Positions 34,395-45,958 of a stretch of DNA of 64,000 nucleotides are shown here, in pieces. The stretch is from Sesamum alatum. Taxonomy: Eukaryota > Streptophyta > Magnoliopsida > Lamiales > Pedaliaceae. The number at the start of each line of letters is the position of its first letter. Position 1 is the first letter of the stretch. The position numbers and the translations under genes were made by a program. A model generated the notes under the pieces. That model did no database searches, had not been told where the DNA came from, and saw only the letters and a list, made by a program, of their open reading frames with translations. The DNA lies in contig JACGWO010000013.1 in the NCBI GenBank assembly GCA_034509735.1, positions 15,768,136 through 15,832,135 of the forward strand, given 5' to 3'.

Positions 34395-36212
34395 TTCATT
34401 AGTAAAATAATTTTTTGAATGTAGTCCTATCAAAATTTTAACATCAAATATATTATAAGTTTCATAGGTTGGAATTTATTCCAATATAAAATGACGAACA
34501 TACTTGATAAATATATAAATTTTTAATTTCAATTTTTGTTTATATTTTTTTTTTCAGAAAATAAAAATGTTTCTCTATGCATAACATGATAACATAATTT
34601 CATGAATGTAAAAAGCACTTATTTCACACATAAATGTAAAAGACAACCTAATAGAGCACTGCTAGCTTCTTTTTGTGATGCATTTTCAAATGATTTTTTT
34701 CTTTTACTATTTGATATTCAAATTCACATCCTTACGTATTTTTCTTTTTGTGTTTTAGTTAATCTTCTTCATTTTTAATCTTTTAAGTATAATTTTACTT
34801 TTTTTTAGCAAAGAATCTTCCATGAAGTATTCTTGATATTTACTTCCTACAAGTTTTATAATTTTCTTATTTATTTATTAGCTCTTATTATTAATTTGTT
34901 AGTATTTACTTAAACTTTGTTTTTGAATTATCTTTTTTTTTTCGTCATGTTCTATTTCAATCGTTGTTTGTTTCATTGATTAATGATTTTTCTATTTAAA
35001 TATTTATCTTTAGGTACAATAATCCGTTCAAATTATTTTCTTTTTAATTTTGTAATTCATTTAAATCATTTGGCCATCTTTCTCTACTTGACCACTAAAA
35101 TCTTACATTTCTTGCCCTCTTTTTAGATATGGAGATATAGTTTATATGTTTTTATCTATACTATTTTATTATTGGAGAGGATCCTTTTGGTGTCTAAATT
35201 GATTTGGTCTGCCATTTTTAAAAATTTAAATTAATTAATTATTTTTAACTTCCCCATGATCTTTGATAACTACATTTGGTGATTTTTTCTTCCTCATGCA
35301 TTTATCTATTTTAGGTAACTTTTAACTATATAAAAAGATAAATAATATACCTTATAAAAGTATTTTATATTAAATATTTTTTAAAAATTATGCACATACG
35401 TAGGATGCGCCAAACTTACTAGTTTGCATTAAAGTTCTCCAATCTTTCAAGTTTTGTTCATTAAATTTCATGTATATTTATTTAAAACTCTTAATGATAT
35501 GTATAGACTAGAATTATTTGTGTTATTTTCTCCATCAAATTTCTTTCATCCATTTTAGGATTTAGTGATGTTTATATGTAGTTTTATCTTAATTTTCATT
35601 CTTAGGTATATGTTATTTTCATTCATAAGTGTTACTATCTATTTATCTTCTAATTTAGAACTTCAGAGGTAGAAAATTCAACCTGATAGATGAATTATTC
35701 ATTAAAAAATAATTCAATTACTTTACAAATTTTTATAATAATACTTGGGCATAACCTAACTATTAGAAATGTTTTATTATGTAGACATTGCTCTTATATC
35801 TTACATTTGTAGCATTTCGAATTTCTTAACATGCATATGTTTTCTTAACATATAATTAATTAGAAATACAAATATCTCTACTTTTTATTAATTATAAATG
35901 TTGTTCAATTTATTTGTTGAAGAAAATCAAAAGGATAAATTATATAATATATTATTGTATGGAAGAATGAAAAAATTATTCAAAACATCCAATAAAAATA
36001 CTTTAAATAATATTATATTTAATTTTATTTTCTCACAATTTCGGAGGTGGCGAAAAAATAAAAACAAACACAGGGTACGTTTCTTTTTATGTAGCTTGCG
36101 TAGGGCTCTTTTTTGCTTGGAATTGTCATAGATTCTTTGGCTTTTGATATAAATTTACCGTCTTTTTCTCGAGGAAAAAAATTCAAACTAGTTATGATTA
36201 GTATAAAATAAA
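34395..36212. other. AT-rich DNA without recognisable genes
   Basis: Long runs of T-rich sequence on the plus strand. I see only short chance frames and no protein, RNA or repeat structure I can support. Confidence 0.4.
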
Positions 36213-36637
36213 GGGTAAATTACATCCATATCTCCTAAGATTTGACATAATTATAAATATCCTTCGTTGTTTAAAAAATTAAAAATATACTCCTGAGGTT
36301 TATAACTTTTAACCAAAGATTTAAAATTGACCATTTTGTCCTTGAGTTTCTTATTAAAATTGTAGAAAAATCGGCCCAAGGAAAATTGTATTATTGCTCC
36401 TCTGTATAAAAAACTTAAGAAACCTCTCCCTACATATTGTAGTCCAAAAAAATTTTAAGAATTAAATAAAAGTAATTCAGTGCATAAGGGCATTTTAGTC
36501 AGTTCACCCATGAAAATTAATGGAAATGGGTTATTTGTTAGACGGTACAAACCTCAGGGGATATTTATAATTTTTCAAACAATGAATGAGTATTTATAAT
36601 TATGTCAAATTTTAGAGGAAGTAGATGTAATTTACTC
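36213..36637. repeat. MITE family A, copy 2
   Basis: The ends are gggtaaattac and gtaatttactc, matching 2809-3232 throughout. Flanks contain ataaaataaa on both sides (36203-36212 and 36638-36647), a possible 9-10 bp target duplication. That would fit a Mutator-like origin, but low complexity lowers its weight. Confidence 0.75.
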
Positions 36638-36735
36638 ATAAAATAAAACGACATTGGGATGGTACAATAAACACTTTTGCCATCATTATGGTTTAAAATG
36701 TTGTACCTTTTGATATGATGTTTCTACTGAAGTAG

Positions 36736-37271
36736 GCAATTATGCCATTCATTATTGTACCAACTGCGGAACCTTCTAGATGAATGTAACATTTTAATTT
36801 TCAACTCATCATATGCTCTTTCGGAGTTCTTGTAATTATTTAATAACTCATCACTATTAACAACATGACGCAATTATGCCATTCATTATTGTACCAACTG
36901 CGGAACCTTCTAGATGAATGTAACATTTTAATTTTCAACTTATCATATGCTCTTTCGGAGTTCTTGTAATTATTTAATAACTCATCACTATTAACAACAT
37001 GACGCAATTATGCCATTCATTATTGTACCAACTGCGGAACCTTCTAGATGAATGTAACATTTTAATTTTCAACTCATCATATGCTCTTTCGGAGTTCTTG
37101 TAATTATTTAATAACTCATCACTATTAACAACATGACGCAATTATGCCATTCATTATTGTACCAACTGCGGAACCTTCTAGATGAATGTAACATTTTAAT
37201 TTTCAACTCATCATATGCTCTTTCGGAGTTCTTGTAATTATTTAATAACTCATCACTATTAACAACATGAC
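36736..37271. repeat. Four tandem copies of a 134-bp unit
   Basis: Unit starts are at 36736, 36870, 37004 and 37138, giving exactly 4.0 units (536 bp). By eye I see only one difference, in unit 2 ('caacttatc' for 'caactcatc'). Each unit has a heat-shock-element-like core, GAAccTTCtaGA (36769-36780 in unit 1). No reading frame runs through the array. The near identity points to very recent amplification. Confidence 0.93.
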
Positions 37272-37411
37272 CGTCGGCACCCTAGCCTTTTTTTGTTTTT
37301 TAAAAAAAAATTCAGTTTATTATTATATCATTCGTTACATTTAAATTCAAATATTAATTTAGTATATTAATATTTTTAGATCAACAAACGCATTCAAAGT
37401 AAATAAAAAAA

Positions 37412-37957
37412 GGGTTAATTAAAATTATATTGATCTCCTATACTATTATGGAAATATACAGATTTCTCCCTATTACTATGAAAAGTACAAATTACCACGT
37501 CAAATTTAACGAGATGTACTTAAAGGATCATTTTGCCCTCATTTATAAAATTAATAATTCAATAAACTTGAAAATAGAAGTGGACCAAAATATTTTCAGT
37601 ATTTTTTTTTTCAAAATGTAAGCTTTATTTTCTATAAAATAATATAATTTCAACAAAATTTACAGCTTTGATGATTGTTAGGAATAGAAATTAATGTCAC
37701 AATCTATACATACACAATATGTGATTAAAAAAATGTTATAAAGCAATATACAAGTACACCCGTTTTAACTTTAAAAATGACAAATTACCCGTAAAGGGAA
37801 TTTAAGTCATAAAAAATAGAGTTCTTCAGGTTGAGGGTATTATAGGAAGTTTAGACCAATTTTTTTATGACATCAACAAAATTTATGTAGTTGACTAATA
37901 GAATGAGCAATTTGTAAGGTAGATATATTTGAAAGACATTAGTGTAATTATTGACCC
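37412..37957. repeat. MITE family B, copy 2
   Basis: It begins gggttaattaaaattatatt and ends gtgtaattattgaccc. It is collinear with 3825-4638 but internally shorter, sharing 'gatgattgttaggaatag' and 'ggtagatatatttgaaa'-type blocks. Non-coding. Confidence 0.6.
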
Positions 37958-38027
37958 TAAAAAAAGACATTATTGAAAAACATAAACTATATATTCATAT
38001 TCGTGATACTCAAACCCTACCATCTCT

Positions 38028-38303
38028 ACCGAGGAGGCATAGCTTAGTTGGCGAAGCTGAAACCCCATGATCATAAAGTCATAGGTTCGAACCCCTGCGT
38101 AGGTTGATGATATTTTTACTGTATAATAGGTATGATTTGCTGTTGTAATAGCTATATGTTAGTTTATGTGATATTATTGATTTGATTGGATTGTTTGTAA
38201 TTGTCTCTATTCAATATTGATAGCCGACATGATTGAATGTAATCACTTTATTTTCGATTAATGAAATTCATCTCTTTCCATTCCAAAAAAAAAAAGAAAA
38301 AAA
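38028..38303 (+). mobile_element. tRNA-derived SINE with poly(A) tail
   Basis: It has a tRNA-like head with an A box (tagcttagttgg, 38040-38051) and B box (ggttcgaaccc, 38084-38094). A tRNA-unrelated body follows with 'gtaattgtctctattcaatattgatagccgac', split here as gtaattgtctctattc and aatattgatagccgac. An A-rich tail lies at about 38285-38303. It is flanked by a perfect 11-bp direct repeat ctaccatctct (38017-38027, 38304-38314), the sign of target-primed reverse transcription. The head does not fold into a full tRNA, so it is not a tRNA gene. Confidence 0.85.
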
Positions 38304-38314
38304 CTACCATCTCT

Positions 38315-40260
38315 TGGTTGCGAGGTAGCCTTAGCTATTTCAACTAGTAGTTTTATTATGATGAAACAATGTAAGTATCTCACTTAGAGAAATCATTAAA
38401 TCACATGGCCCAATTCCAAATAACAAGTATCTCACTCTATAATAATGTCCACTTCTTAGCCAATTACGAAAAATTAGAGAAAAATACAAGCAATTCTCAT
38501 ATGATAAATGTGCAAAGTACCTCATTATGAAAAATAAATAGCAATTTATCTCTCTGTGTTTTTTAAAATGAATTAATTTACCTCATCGTGTTTTTTAAAA
38601 TGGAGCAATTTACTCCCTAGATAGGGAGTAAATTGCTCCATTTTAAAAAACACGGGAAGATAAATTGGTATTTATTTTTTATAGAGGGTAATTTGTTCAT
38701 TTTCAATATCACATAAAGATATATTGCATTAAATCCCGAAAAATTATGTCAATTTGTGGAGTCAATTAGATTATTGATTTATTGTGTTTGTTTGAGAATT
38801 TTATCTCCGGTCGATAAATGAGGTTGATTGTTTTTGCATTGCGTGTGTATGGAAGCAAAATTGAAGTCTTCAAATTTAATAACTTTATTAGACTCGTGGA
38901 ATGTAAATATAGGATAACACGTGGATAATATATAGGGATGATTATATTACACTCCTAAAAAACCGTGAATTGCACAAACTATATCTGTTTTTTTAACTAT
39001 CAAGAGAAGTTTCTATAATTATGTAAAATAAAGGGGTAATTCGTGTAAACAATCTATAAGTTAGTATGTAAAATATAACATTTCCTATATGATATCGAGT
39101 ATTCCGCTAGACTGCATATCCTAATTCATTTTACTTTAAATAATTTTTCTGTGATATGACAACGATAAGATATCCCCAAATTATTATTTTGAATTTCATT
39201 CATTCGCTTTTGTGTAATGTGAGTTATAGATTGAATTAATGTATTTATCAATTTATTGGTATTTATATAATTATGTAATCACCGTTTTTCTATTTAAAAA
39301 AAAAAAGTAAAAATGTGTATTAAAAGTACAACGTTTTACATCAAACCATACAATTATTAATTTACTAGGGCATCCAATTTTCAATTCCGTATGCAAGCCA
39401 CACATCAATCTTCACTTTATTCCATGGGGTCATTACTAGCTCGTTCATTCATCCTTGTCCATTTGCTGCTTATAAGACGAAAGCCAAATAAATAAATTTT
39501 ATCGAAGAAAATATAAAATAATTAAAAATGAAGGTGGGCCTATTAATTAACTCAAATTAATAGTTAATTACTCTAAAGAGTAATCATTGAATGCAGAAAA
39601 AATAAAGTTATCATAAATGATGGCATATATAAGAACGTGTGGGTTAGTTGGATAATTACATATACTTATTATTTATTTAATTAAAACGTAATTGGGCGGC
39701 TATTGATGGAAATATGGTATTAATTTTCAAAACAAGTTAAACATGCATGAAAAATTCCAATCCAGACCCGACTCGGTCAAATCTGAACGAATCTATGGTA
39801 AGTGCAATACATTTGTCGTGTTATTAGTTTACAGTTCAAGAAAAGTGACCAATCATATAACAAATGTATCGCACTTGCTTTGTAATTAGTTCGATCGACC
39901 ATACTCAATTCAAACAAGAATTTTCCAATATGGAGTCATATCATTTTCTTTTCAAACTTCTATTTTTGCTCTAATGGTTAATATTCAAATATTATTGTTC
40001 TATAAAAGCTTATTTTTATTTTCGTCCATATAATATTAATTTATTTTTAAAATCATCTAATTTTTTTTAAAATTTTTTTTTTGATAATGTTGTTCTTTCG
40101 GCGGGATTCCGGCAATCATTTTGGGCCGAAATTGACCAAAAATTGGCTGTTGTAAAAAATGCTCTCCTGAAAAATAATAATGAAGTATAACACAATTACA
40201 AATGCATCTATATGGTTTCAAGTTTAATTTCATTTCAGTTCTTCATTTTCAGTTCCTAAT
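38315..40260. other. AT-rich intergenic DNA with a family D MITE
   Basis: Positions 38525-38735 hold a palindromic MITE ('ttttaaaatggagcaattta' and its complement around a centre near 38620). Otherwise there are simple AT tracts and a short repeat near 39790-39900 related to 2030-2190. No gene is supported. Confidence 0.5.
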
Positions 40261-40284
40261 TTTATAAGCGTGAGACCAATGATC

Positions 40285-40519
40285 TCTTCACCTAGTAGTT
40301 AAGGTTGATGCCTATGATTTTAGAGGTCATGGGTTTGAACCCATCAATACGTGGGATAATAATCTACTGTATATTAGGATTGTTTGTATACTGTAACAGT
40401 AAGGAGTTGTTGAGATTTAAGTTATGTGATATTGTTGATAAACGTATGATTATTGTAATTGCCTCTATTAGATATTAATAATCGACAGGGCTGATTGTAA
40501 TCGATTAATTCATCAAGTG
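40285..40519 (+). mobile_element. Second SINE copy, diverged
   Basis: Its head has an A-box-like tagtagttaagg (40293-40304) and B box ggtttgaaccc (40332-40342). The body follows the copy at 38028-38303: 'tatgtgatattgttga', 'attgtaattgcctctatta' and 'ataatcgacagggctgattg'. I see no clear poly(A) tail or target duplication, so it is older or truncated. Confidence 0.68.
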
Positions 40520-41260
40520 GATAATTTTTCGAATTCTTACTATATTATTATTTATAGATCTGACTAAGTGGATTTATCAAGTCACATTAAGTGTATTTTT
40601 AATCTATTATTCATTCCGGAATGAGAAAAAAAAAAAAAAAGCATTTCAGAGATAAATTTTAAAAGAATATTAAATTAAGATAATGTATCCTTATGAACTC
40701 TCTATTAATTTTATATTTTGAAACTGAATAGAAATCTATGCCTATATTTCGATTGAATGATTTAGATTTAACAGAATAATGTAGGTAAAATAAATGATTA
40801 AAATTTTGTTATTAAAACTGAAAAATGTTAAATTTTAAATTTATTAATTCAAATACAATTTAATGGGAATTGCTCGTATTATTTCTTTAGACCGGCATGA
40901 GCATCTATACCTTATTATCTATACTTTATTATTAAGGGGAGAGCACCAATCTGGTGGCACTCAATTTTTGGTCAGTCAATTTTATTTTTATTTTAAAATT
41001 TATTTATTTATTTTGGTTATCCACTTTTCATGTTGAATTAACTACTTCTCCCTACTTATTATGCCACGTATCTATATTTTTCTTTATATATCCATTTTCT
41101 TTTATCTATTTATTCTCTTTATTTTATTTTACTTAATTCTATTCCGATCATAAATTATTAATTTAATATAAATATTATTGTATCTGCACACACATCGAGA
41201 ATGCATATCTGACTAGTAAAGTATAAATGTACCCTTAAAATCTTAAAATCGACAGCTATA
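40520..41260. other. Intergenic DNA, nothing recognised
   Basis: AT-rich with a T-rich tract at 40950-41140. No supported gene, RNA or structured repeat. Confidence 0.4.
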
Positions 41261-41880
41261 TGCACGGACAATCTTAAAAATTATTCGATGCAATATCGTA
41301 TACGTGCCGAGCACCAACATGGCTTAGACACGCTTTGGATACGGCATAGGCGTGCCCAAAAATATAAAAAAAAAAAAAAAGGGCACGATATCGGACACGC
41401 ATGTTGGTGTGTCCGACATGTTTTGGACACGTTTAGGGTCTTTGTTATAATTTTAAAAAATTTTGGATTGTATTTTAGAAAAAAAAAAAAAAGAGTTTTG
41501 GACTAAATAAAAAATAATAATTTACTTTTCTCAAACAAAAAATTTAGGGATGAAATTATTAAAAAATTAGGAGATGGTCATTATAATTTAACTAATTTGG
41601 ATGGTTTTTTTTTTTCATTGCGTACTTTTTAATATAGACTGATTATATATATTTTTGAAGTCATGTATTTTAGTTGAAAATTTGGATACAAGACATGCTT
41701 ATTTTATGTATTATCTTGATAGTTTTTATATTTATATAAATTTTATGGAGAAATTTAAAATATATATAAAAAAATTATATATAACGGGGTGTCAATAGCT
41801 TGTCGTGTACTAATATTTTAAAATTTTCCGTATTGCCGTTTTCGAATTCCAACAGTACGCATTTACCCGTGCCGTGTTGC
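41261..41880. repeat. Dispersed element E, copy 2, next to the CBL10 promoter
   Basis: Collinear with 15372-15973: it starts tgcacggacaatctt and has 'gtgtccgacatgttttggacacg' split by small differences, then 'attataatttaactaatttg' and 'caagacatgcttattttatg'. Its right end, near 41880, lies only about 150 bases before the CBL10 start codon, so it probably overlaps the core promoter. Confidence 0.62.
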
Positions 41881-42029
41881 ATCGACTCTTCTAATCTTTG
41901 TCTAATCTCCAACTGTCCAACACACACACGTAGCCCCCACCAACAATTACAATTCACAAATACAGTTCTCGCGCGTGTGAGCTGAAGGGCCAGACAATGT
42001 GAGTTGGCTTTGCTTCTACCAGATTTCGA

Positions 42030-45000
42030 ATGGATTCAACCAACAATTCGCTGGTATACTTTTACCTTCTTAATTATTGATGTGTTTTTGTGCAGTTATA
42101 TCAATGTGTATTGTTGAATCGGTTGATTTTCGTTGTTGTTGTTGTTGTTAATTATTTCTGGTGAGAAGCAGGGCTCCAGCTCCTTAAGATTTGCAGAGAA
42201 AATCTGCGCGGCTGTGATTCCGATTATAGCGTTATTTGAGGCGTTGATTTTCGCTGTTTCTGGTTGTTTCGATTGCCAAAAGCTGAGCAACAGCAAAAGA
42301 TTACGCTACGGGTACCAGGAGATAGTTCGACTTTCTGAGGAGTCTCGATGTAAAGTAATTTTTAATGCTGTATTTTTTTTCTGTTGTATTTCTTTGCTTG
42401 TTAACTTTCTTATTGAGATTGGAAACTACTTTTTATGGTTACTTTTGCAGTTACTGTAAATGAGGTGGAGGCATTGTATGAGTTGTTTAAGAAGTTAAGC
42501 AGTTCAATTATTGATGATGGATTGATTCATAAGGTAACACTCCTGGTAAATATTATCTATTTTTCAGCTAAATTATTGTAGCTTCTGCTTGATTGCTGTT
42601 ATAATGATCCATTTCTTGGAGATCCTGTGATGATATGAAATTCTCAGTAATTTTTCAAGTTCCTTAGTTTTTGAAGTAAATATTCTGCTGGTGCATGACT
42701 TAGTTTTTCTCAAACTTTTCCATTTGTTGTTTTGAAACTTTGACCATAACTGTACATGACCATTCTATGGACACCGTTTATATCTCTTTGTTCACATGCA
42801 GGAAGAGCTTCAGCTGGCATTGTTTAGAACTTCGTCTGGTGAGAATCTTTTCGTGGACCGGGTAATCATAAGCGTAATCCTTGTTCTCTGTTGATCTTGA
42901 TATTCTACTACTGAATGATTTGTAGACGAAGCTCGATCACGAAACATCACATTTTAAAGATTATAAAATCAAATTTCATTATGTTTAGCTGGGCTTGAGA
43001 AATCCTGAAGTACCTAGGTTTTGTTTTGTTGAGTAGACTGAAGAAATATATTTTTGTTCATATGCATATGACCGATGCATGGACTTCAACAAAATATTGG
43101 ATTCATGATAAGGTCCATGTTGTAAAAGCCAAGCTTTACCCTCTTACTCAAGGTTTATTAAAATACACAAGATAAATCAATTGGAGTTTAGTCAATGTGT
43201 GTAACTTGTTGGCAGCTTCTTGCTGCTTGTTTCTTCAGATTTCATCTGAAACAGAAACACAGAACGTCTTTTGCACTTAATCTTGCTTTTTCTTGAATGT
43301 TGCAAGGAATAATCTCTGCAGATATGCAGTGACCTTTCTTGTTGGCACATTGCCTTTTGCTGATGAATTCATGTCAGTATAGATTGGCAACAGATTAGTA
43401 GGGAGCTTATTAACAAAAGAAATGTTATCTTGTATGTAACTAGATAACTTAATACCTCTTGTTACTGAAGCAAAATTCGATATGTCCACATTGTTTCTCA
43501 ATGAAATTGCTGCTACTCAGAATTTTTTTTTATGTTATGCGAGGCACATAAAGATTATTTTGTTTCCGTACTTTATTATACGTGTTTGATGCATATTAAT
43601 ATTACAACCGATCCTATTCTGCGATGCTACAAATAATTATTTTTTAATTTCCTATTTGCATCTACTAAAGTTGTCACGCGAATCCTGCTTTGCTTACAGG
43701 TTTTTGATCTTTTTGATGAGAAAAGGAATGGCGTTATTGAATTTGAAGAATTTATTCACGCACTTAATGTGTTCCATCCCTATGCCCCTATGGAAGAGAA
43801 AATAGATTGTAAGAAGTCACAAGGATTCTTTTGGTTTGTGATATTGCATTTTTAACTTACGACATATATCAGTCGAGCTAGCTTGTTGGCTATCATAGTT
43901 CTTCTTTTCTGCTTAAAAAAACTTGAAGCACTTAGTGCACTGACCTCACAGTGATGGCAATCTTTGCTTTACAGTTGCATTCAAGCTTTATGATCTGAGA
44001 CAAACTGGGTTCATAGAGCGAGAAGAAGTAAGTTCATATCGGTGCAACAATTTATCTCATACTAATTAACTCTAGAAAATGGAAGGTTTACAAGAACTAC
44101 AAAGAATTAGTGTTTTACAATTAGCATACAGAAGATTTGATTTTTATGGATTCTGTAGTTTCTCTAGGCATACTTTTTTCTGAAGCTTCTCTGCCAACTG
44201 ATATACATATAAGCTAGCTTGGTCTATCTAGGTATTTAGTTCTTCCTCTGTTATTTTGAGTGGACACTTGAAATTTTAGTGATTTGGGTTTTGTTTTCTG
44301 GTAATTTTGCTTAGTACCCCAAGTTAGAGTTTAGGAAAAGCAGGAGGACTACATTAATACGGAAATATGTGTGCTGTTTGTGGTCAACAAATAGGAATTT
44401 GACTTGTAAGTGAAGTTCAAATGTTAAATATAATTGAGCAGGAGAACTGGAAGAAGATTTACTTAATTAATAGATCACATCAGGAAATATGAGTACTTCC
44501 ATTGTTGGGCTATCATCTTTGAGGCATATTTGATCAATTACTCGAACACATCTTATTAAGATTTCATGAGTTCATGGAAAATTTCCTTCTGCAGGTGAAG
44601 CAGATGGTAATTGCAATACTTGTGGAATCTGATATGCAACTTTCTGATGACCTCCTGGAGCAAATAATTGATAAGGTAAGATTTGATCCGAATTGACAGT
44701 CTCTTCTTATGATACATCGCTTAATGCACGGAGATATGTTCATTGTGCTCATTCATCTTTTTAACAGACATTTGCTGATGCTGATGCTGATAAGGATGGT
44801 AAAATTAATAAAGAAGAGTGGAAGGCTTTTGTCATACGACATCCGTCACTTTTGAGGAACATGACTTTACCTTACTTAAAGTATGCCACTCGTTTCTTCC
44901 TCTATCATCTACTTGTTTTCCTCCCGTTCTTTCCCTGTAGTTAATGATTTGGGTATGATCTCTCTCTCTCTCTCTCTGGGTGTGTTTGTGTTGTCTGCAT

Positions 45001-45268
45001 GTTTCGTGTGCTGAAGTGAAGCAGACATTGACTGAAATGCTTCATCATTGGCAGTGCACATTATTTCTTTGCTCTCTACTTAATTGCCTATTATCTGGAA
45101 AGACAAATGCTCCATTAGTTGGTTGTTAATGAGTCTGCTTATCTCATTTTTAGCAGATGTTCTCAATAAACGTTCCAAAGACATTGACATTGCTCATGTT
45201 CATGCTCTTCCAGGGACATCACTACTGCTTTTCCCAGTTTTGTTTTTAACACTGAGGTTGAAGATTGA
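42030..45268 (+). CDS. CBL10: Calcineurin B-like Ca2+ sensor, CBL10 type
   Basis: This is a Ca2+ sensor that recruits CIPK kinases (CIPK24/SOS2 in Arabidopsis) to membranes for salt tolerance. Nine exons with GT-AG borders: 42030-42053, 42172-42349, 42451-42533, 42802-42861, 43700-43808, 43975-44027, 44595-44675, 44768-44880, 45214-45268. They give 756 nt, or 251 residues. The long N-terminus with a hydrophobic helix (residues 19-39, [21 protein letters not shown]) is diagnostic of CBL10 and replaces the N-myristoylation site of most CBLs. There are four EF-hands: a degenerate first (about 80-95), then loops at 121-132, 158-169 and 202-213; only the last ([12 protein letters not shown]) is fully canonical. 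The C-terminal FPSF motif (240-243) holds the Ser that CIPKs phosphorylate. The start ATG lies about 150 bases below a dispersed repeat. Confidence 0.95.
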
Positions 45269-45958
45269 GATACACCGAACCATTTTCTTGCATCAGACTT
45301 TCGCTAGAGCTCTTGGTGAAGAGATGATCGCTTCCCTGGTTCCCTGATATAGCCTGGATGCTTCTTGTGGTTCTGTCCATTGTTACTGGAGATGGGCAGG
45401 GTAGCTGGGCCATGGCTTTTCCTCCAGGAAAACCTAAAAAGCAGGTTTCCTTAATCCTTAAACAAGGGCTCAATCAACATCAGATGATGTCCAATTCACA
45501 AGATCGAGCTGACATTCTTCTGGATTATACGAGCATTTGAAATTCGTACGTCTTAAAGAGTCCCACTTGCTGCCCATACATGTATTCTCATAGTTAGTAC
45601 TGCTTTTAACTATGGTTCGTGCCGTTGTCCAAGTTCTTGTTGTTGTGCATTCATTTATAGGTGTAGCTTTATTCTTGTAACTGTTAATTATGCAGATAAG
45701 TCCAGATATCAATCTCCTGTTGCTTCTGTAAAGTAATGAAGTTGATTTGTTTAATTGCTTATGATAAACACTGCGATGACGCTGTGATATGCTATAATTC
45801 ATTTCATACCGCACATATACAATAAGGCGATCCTGATAGAATCATTGTACTATAGAAGATCTTGATGTGCTTACAGATCTCATTAAAAGTCCAGCCTACA
45901 AGGAAATAGTTACATTGTTCCTCATTACACAGATCAGCTGCCGAGAATCATTGAAAAT
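45269..45958. other. Convergent 3' regions of CBL10 and the RTE1-like gene
   Basis: About 690 bases lie between the two stop codons. This is presumably 3' untranslated sequence of both genes. No further gene is seen, and the transcripts may overlap. Confidence 0.5.

Noticed and set aside
36768..37183. CRISPR-like array from the regular 134-bp repeats
   Set aside because: Units are contiguous and identical, with no unique spacers, in a plant nuclear context.
38028..38100. Possible tRNA gene
   Set aside because: A and B boxes are present, but no full cloverleaf or acceptor stem forms. A poly(A) tail and 11-bp duplication identify it as a SINE head.
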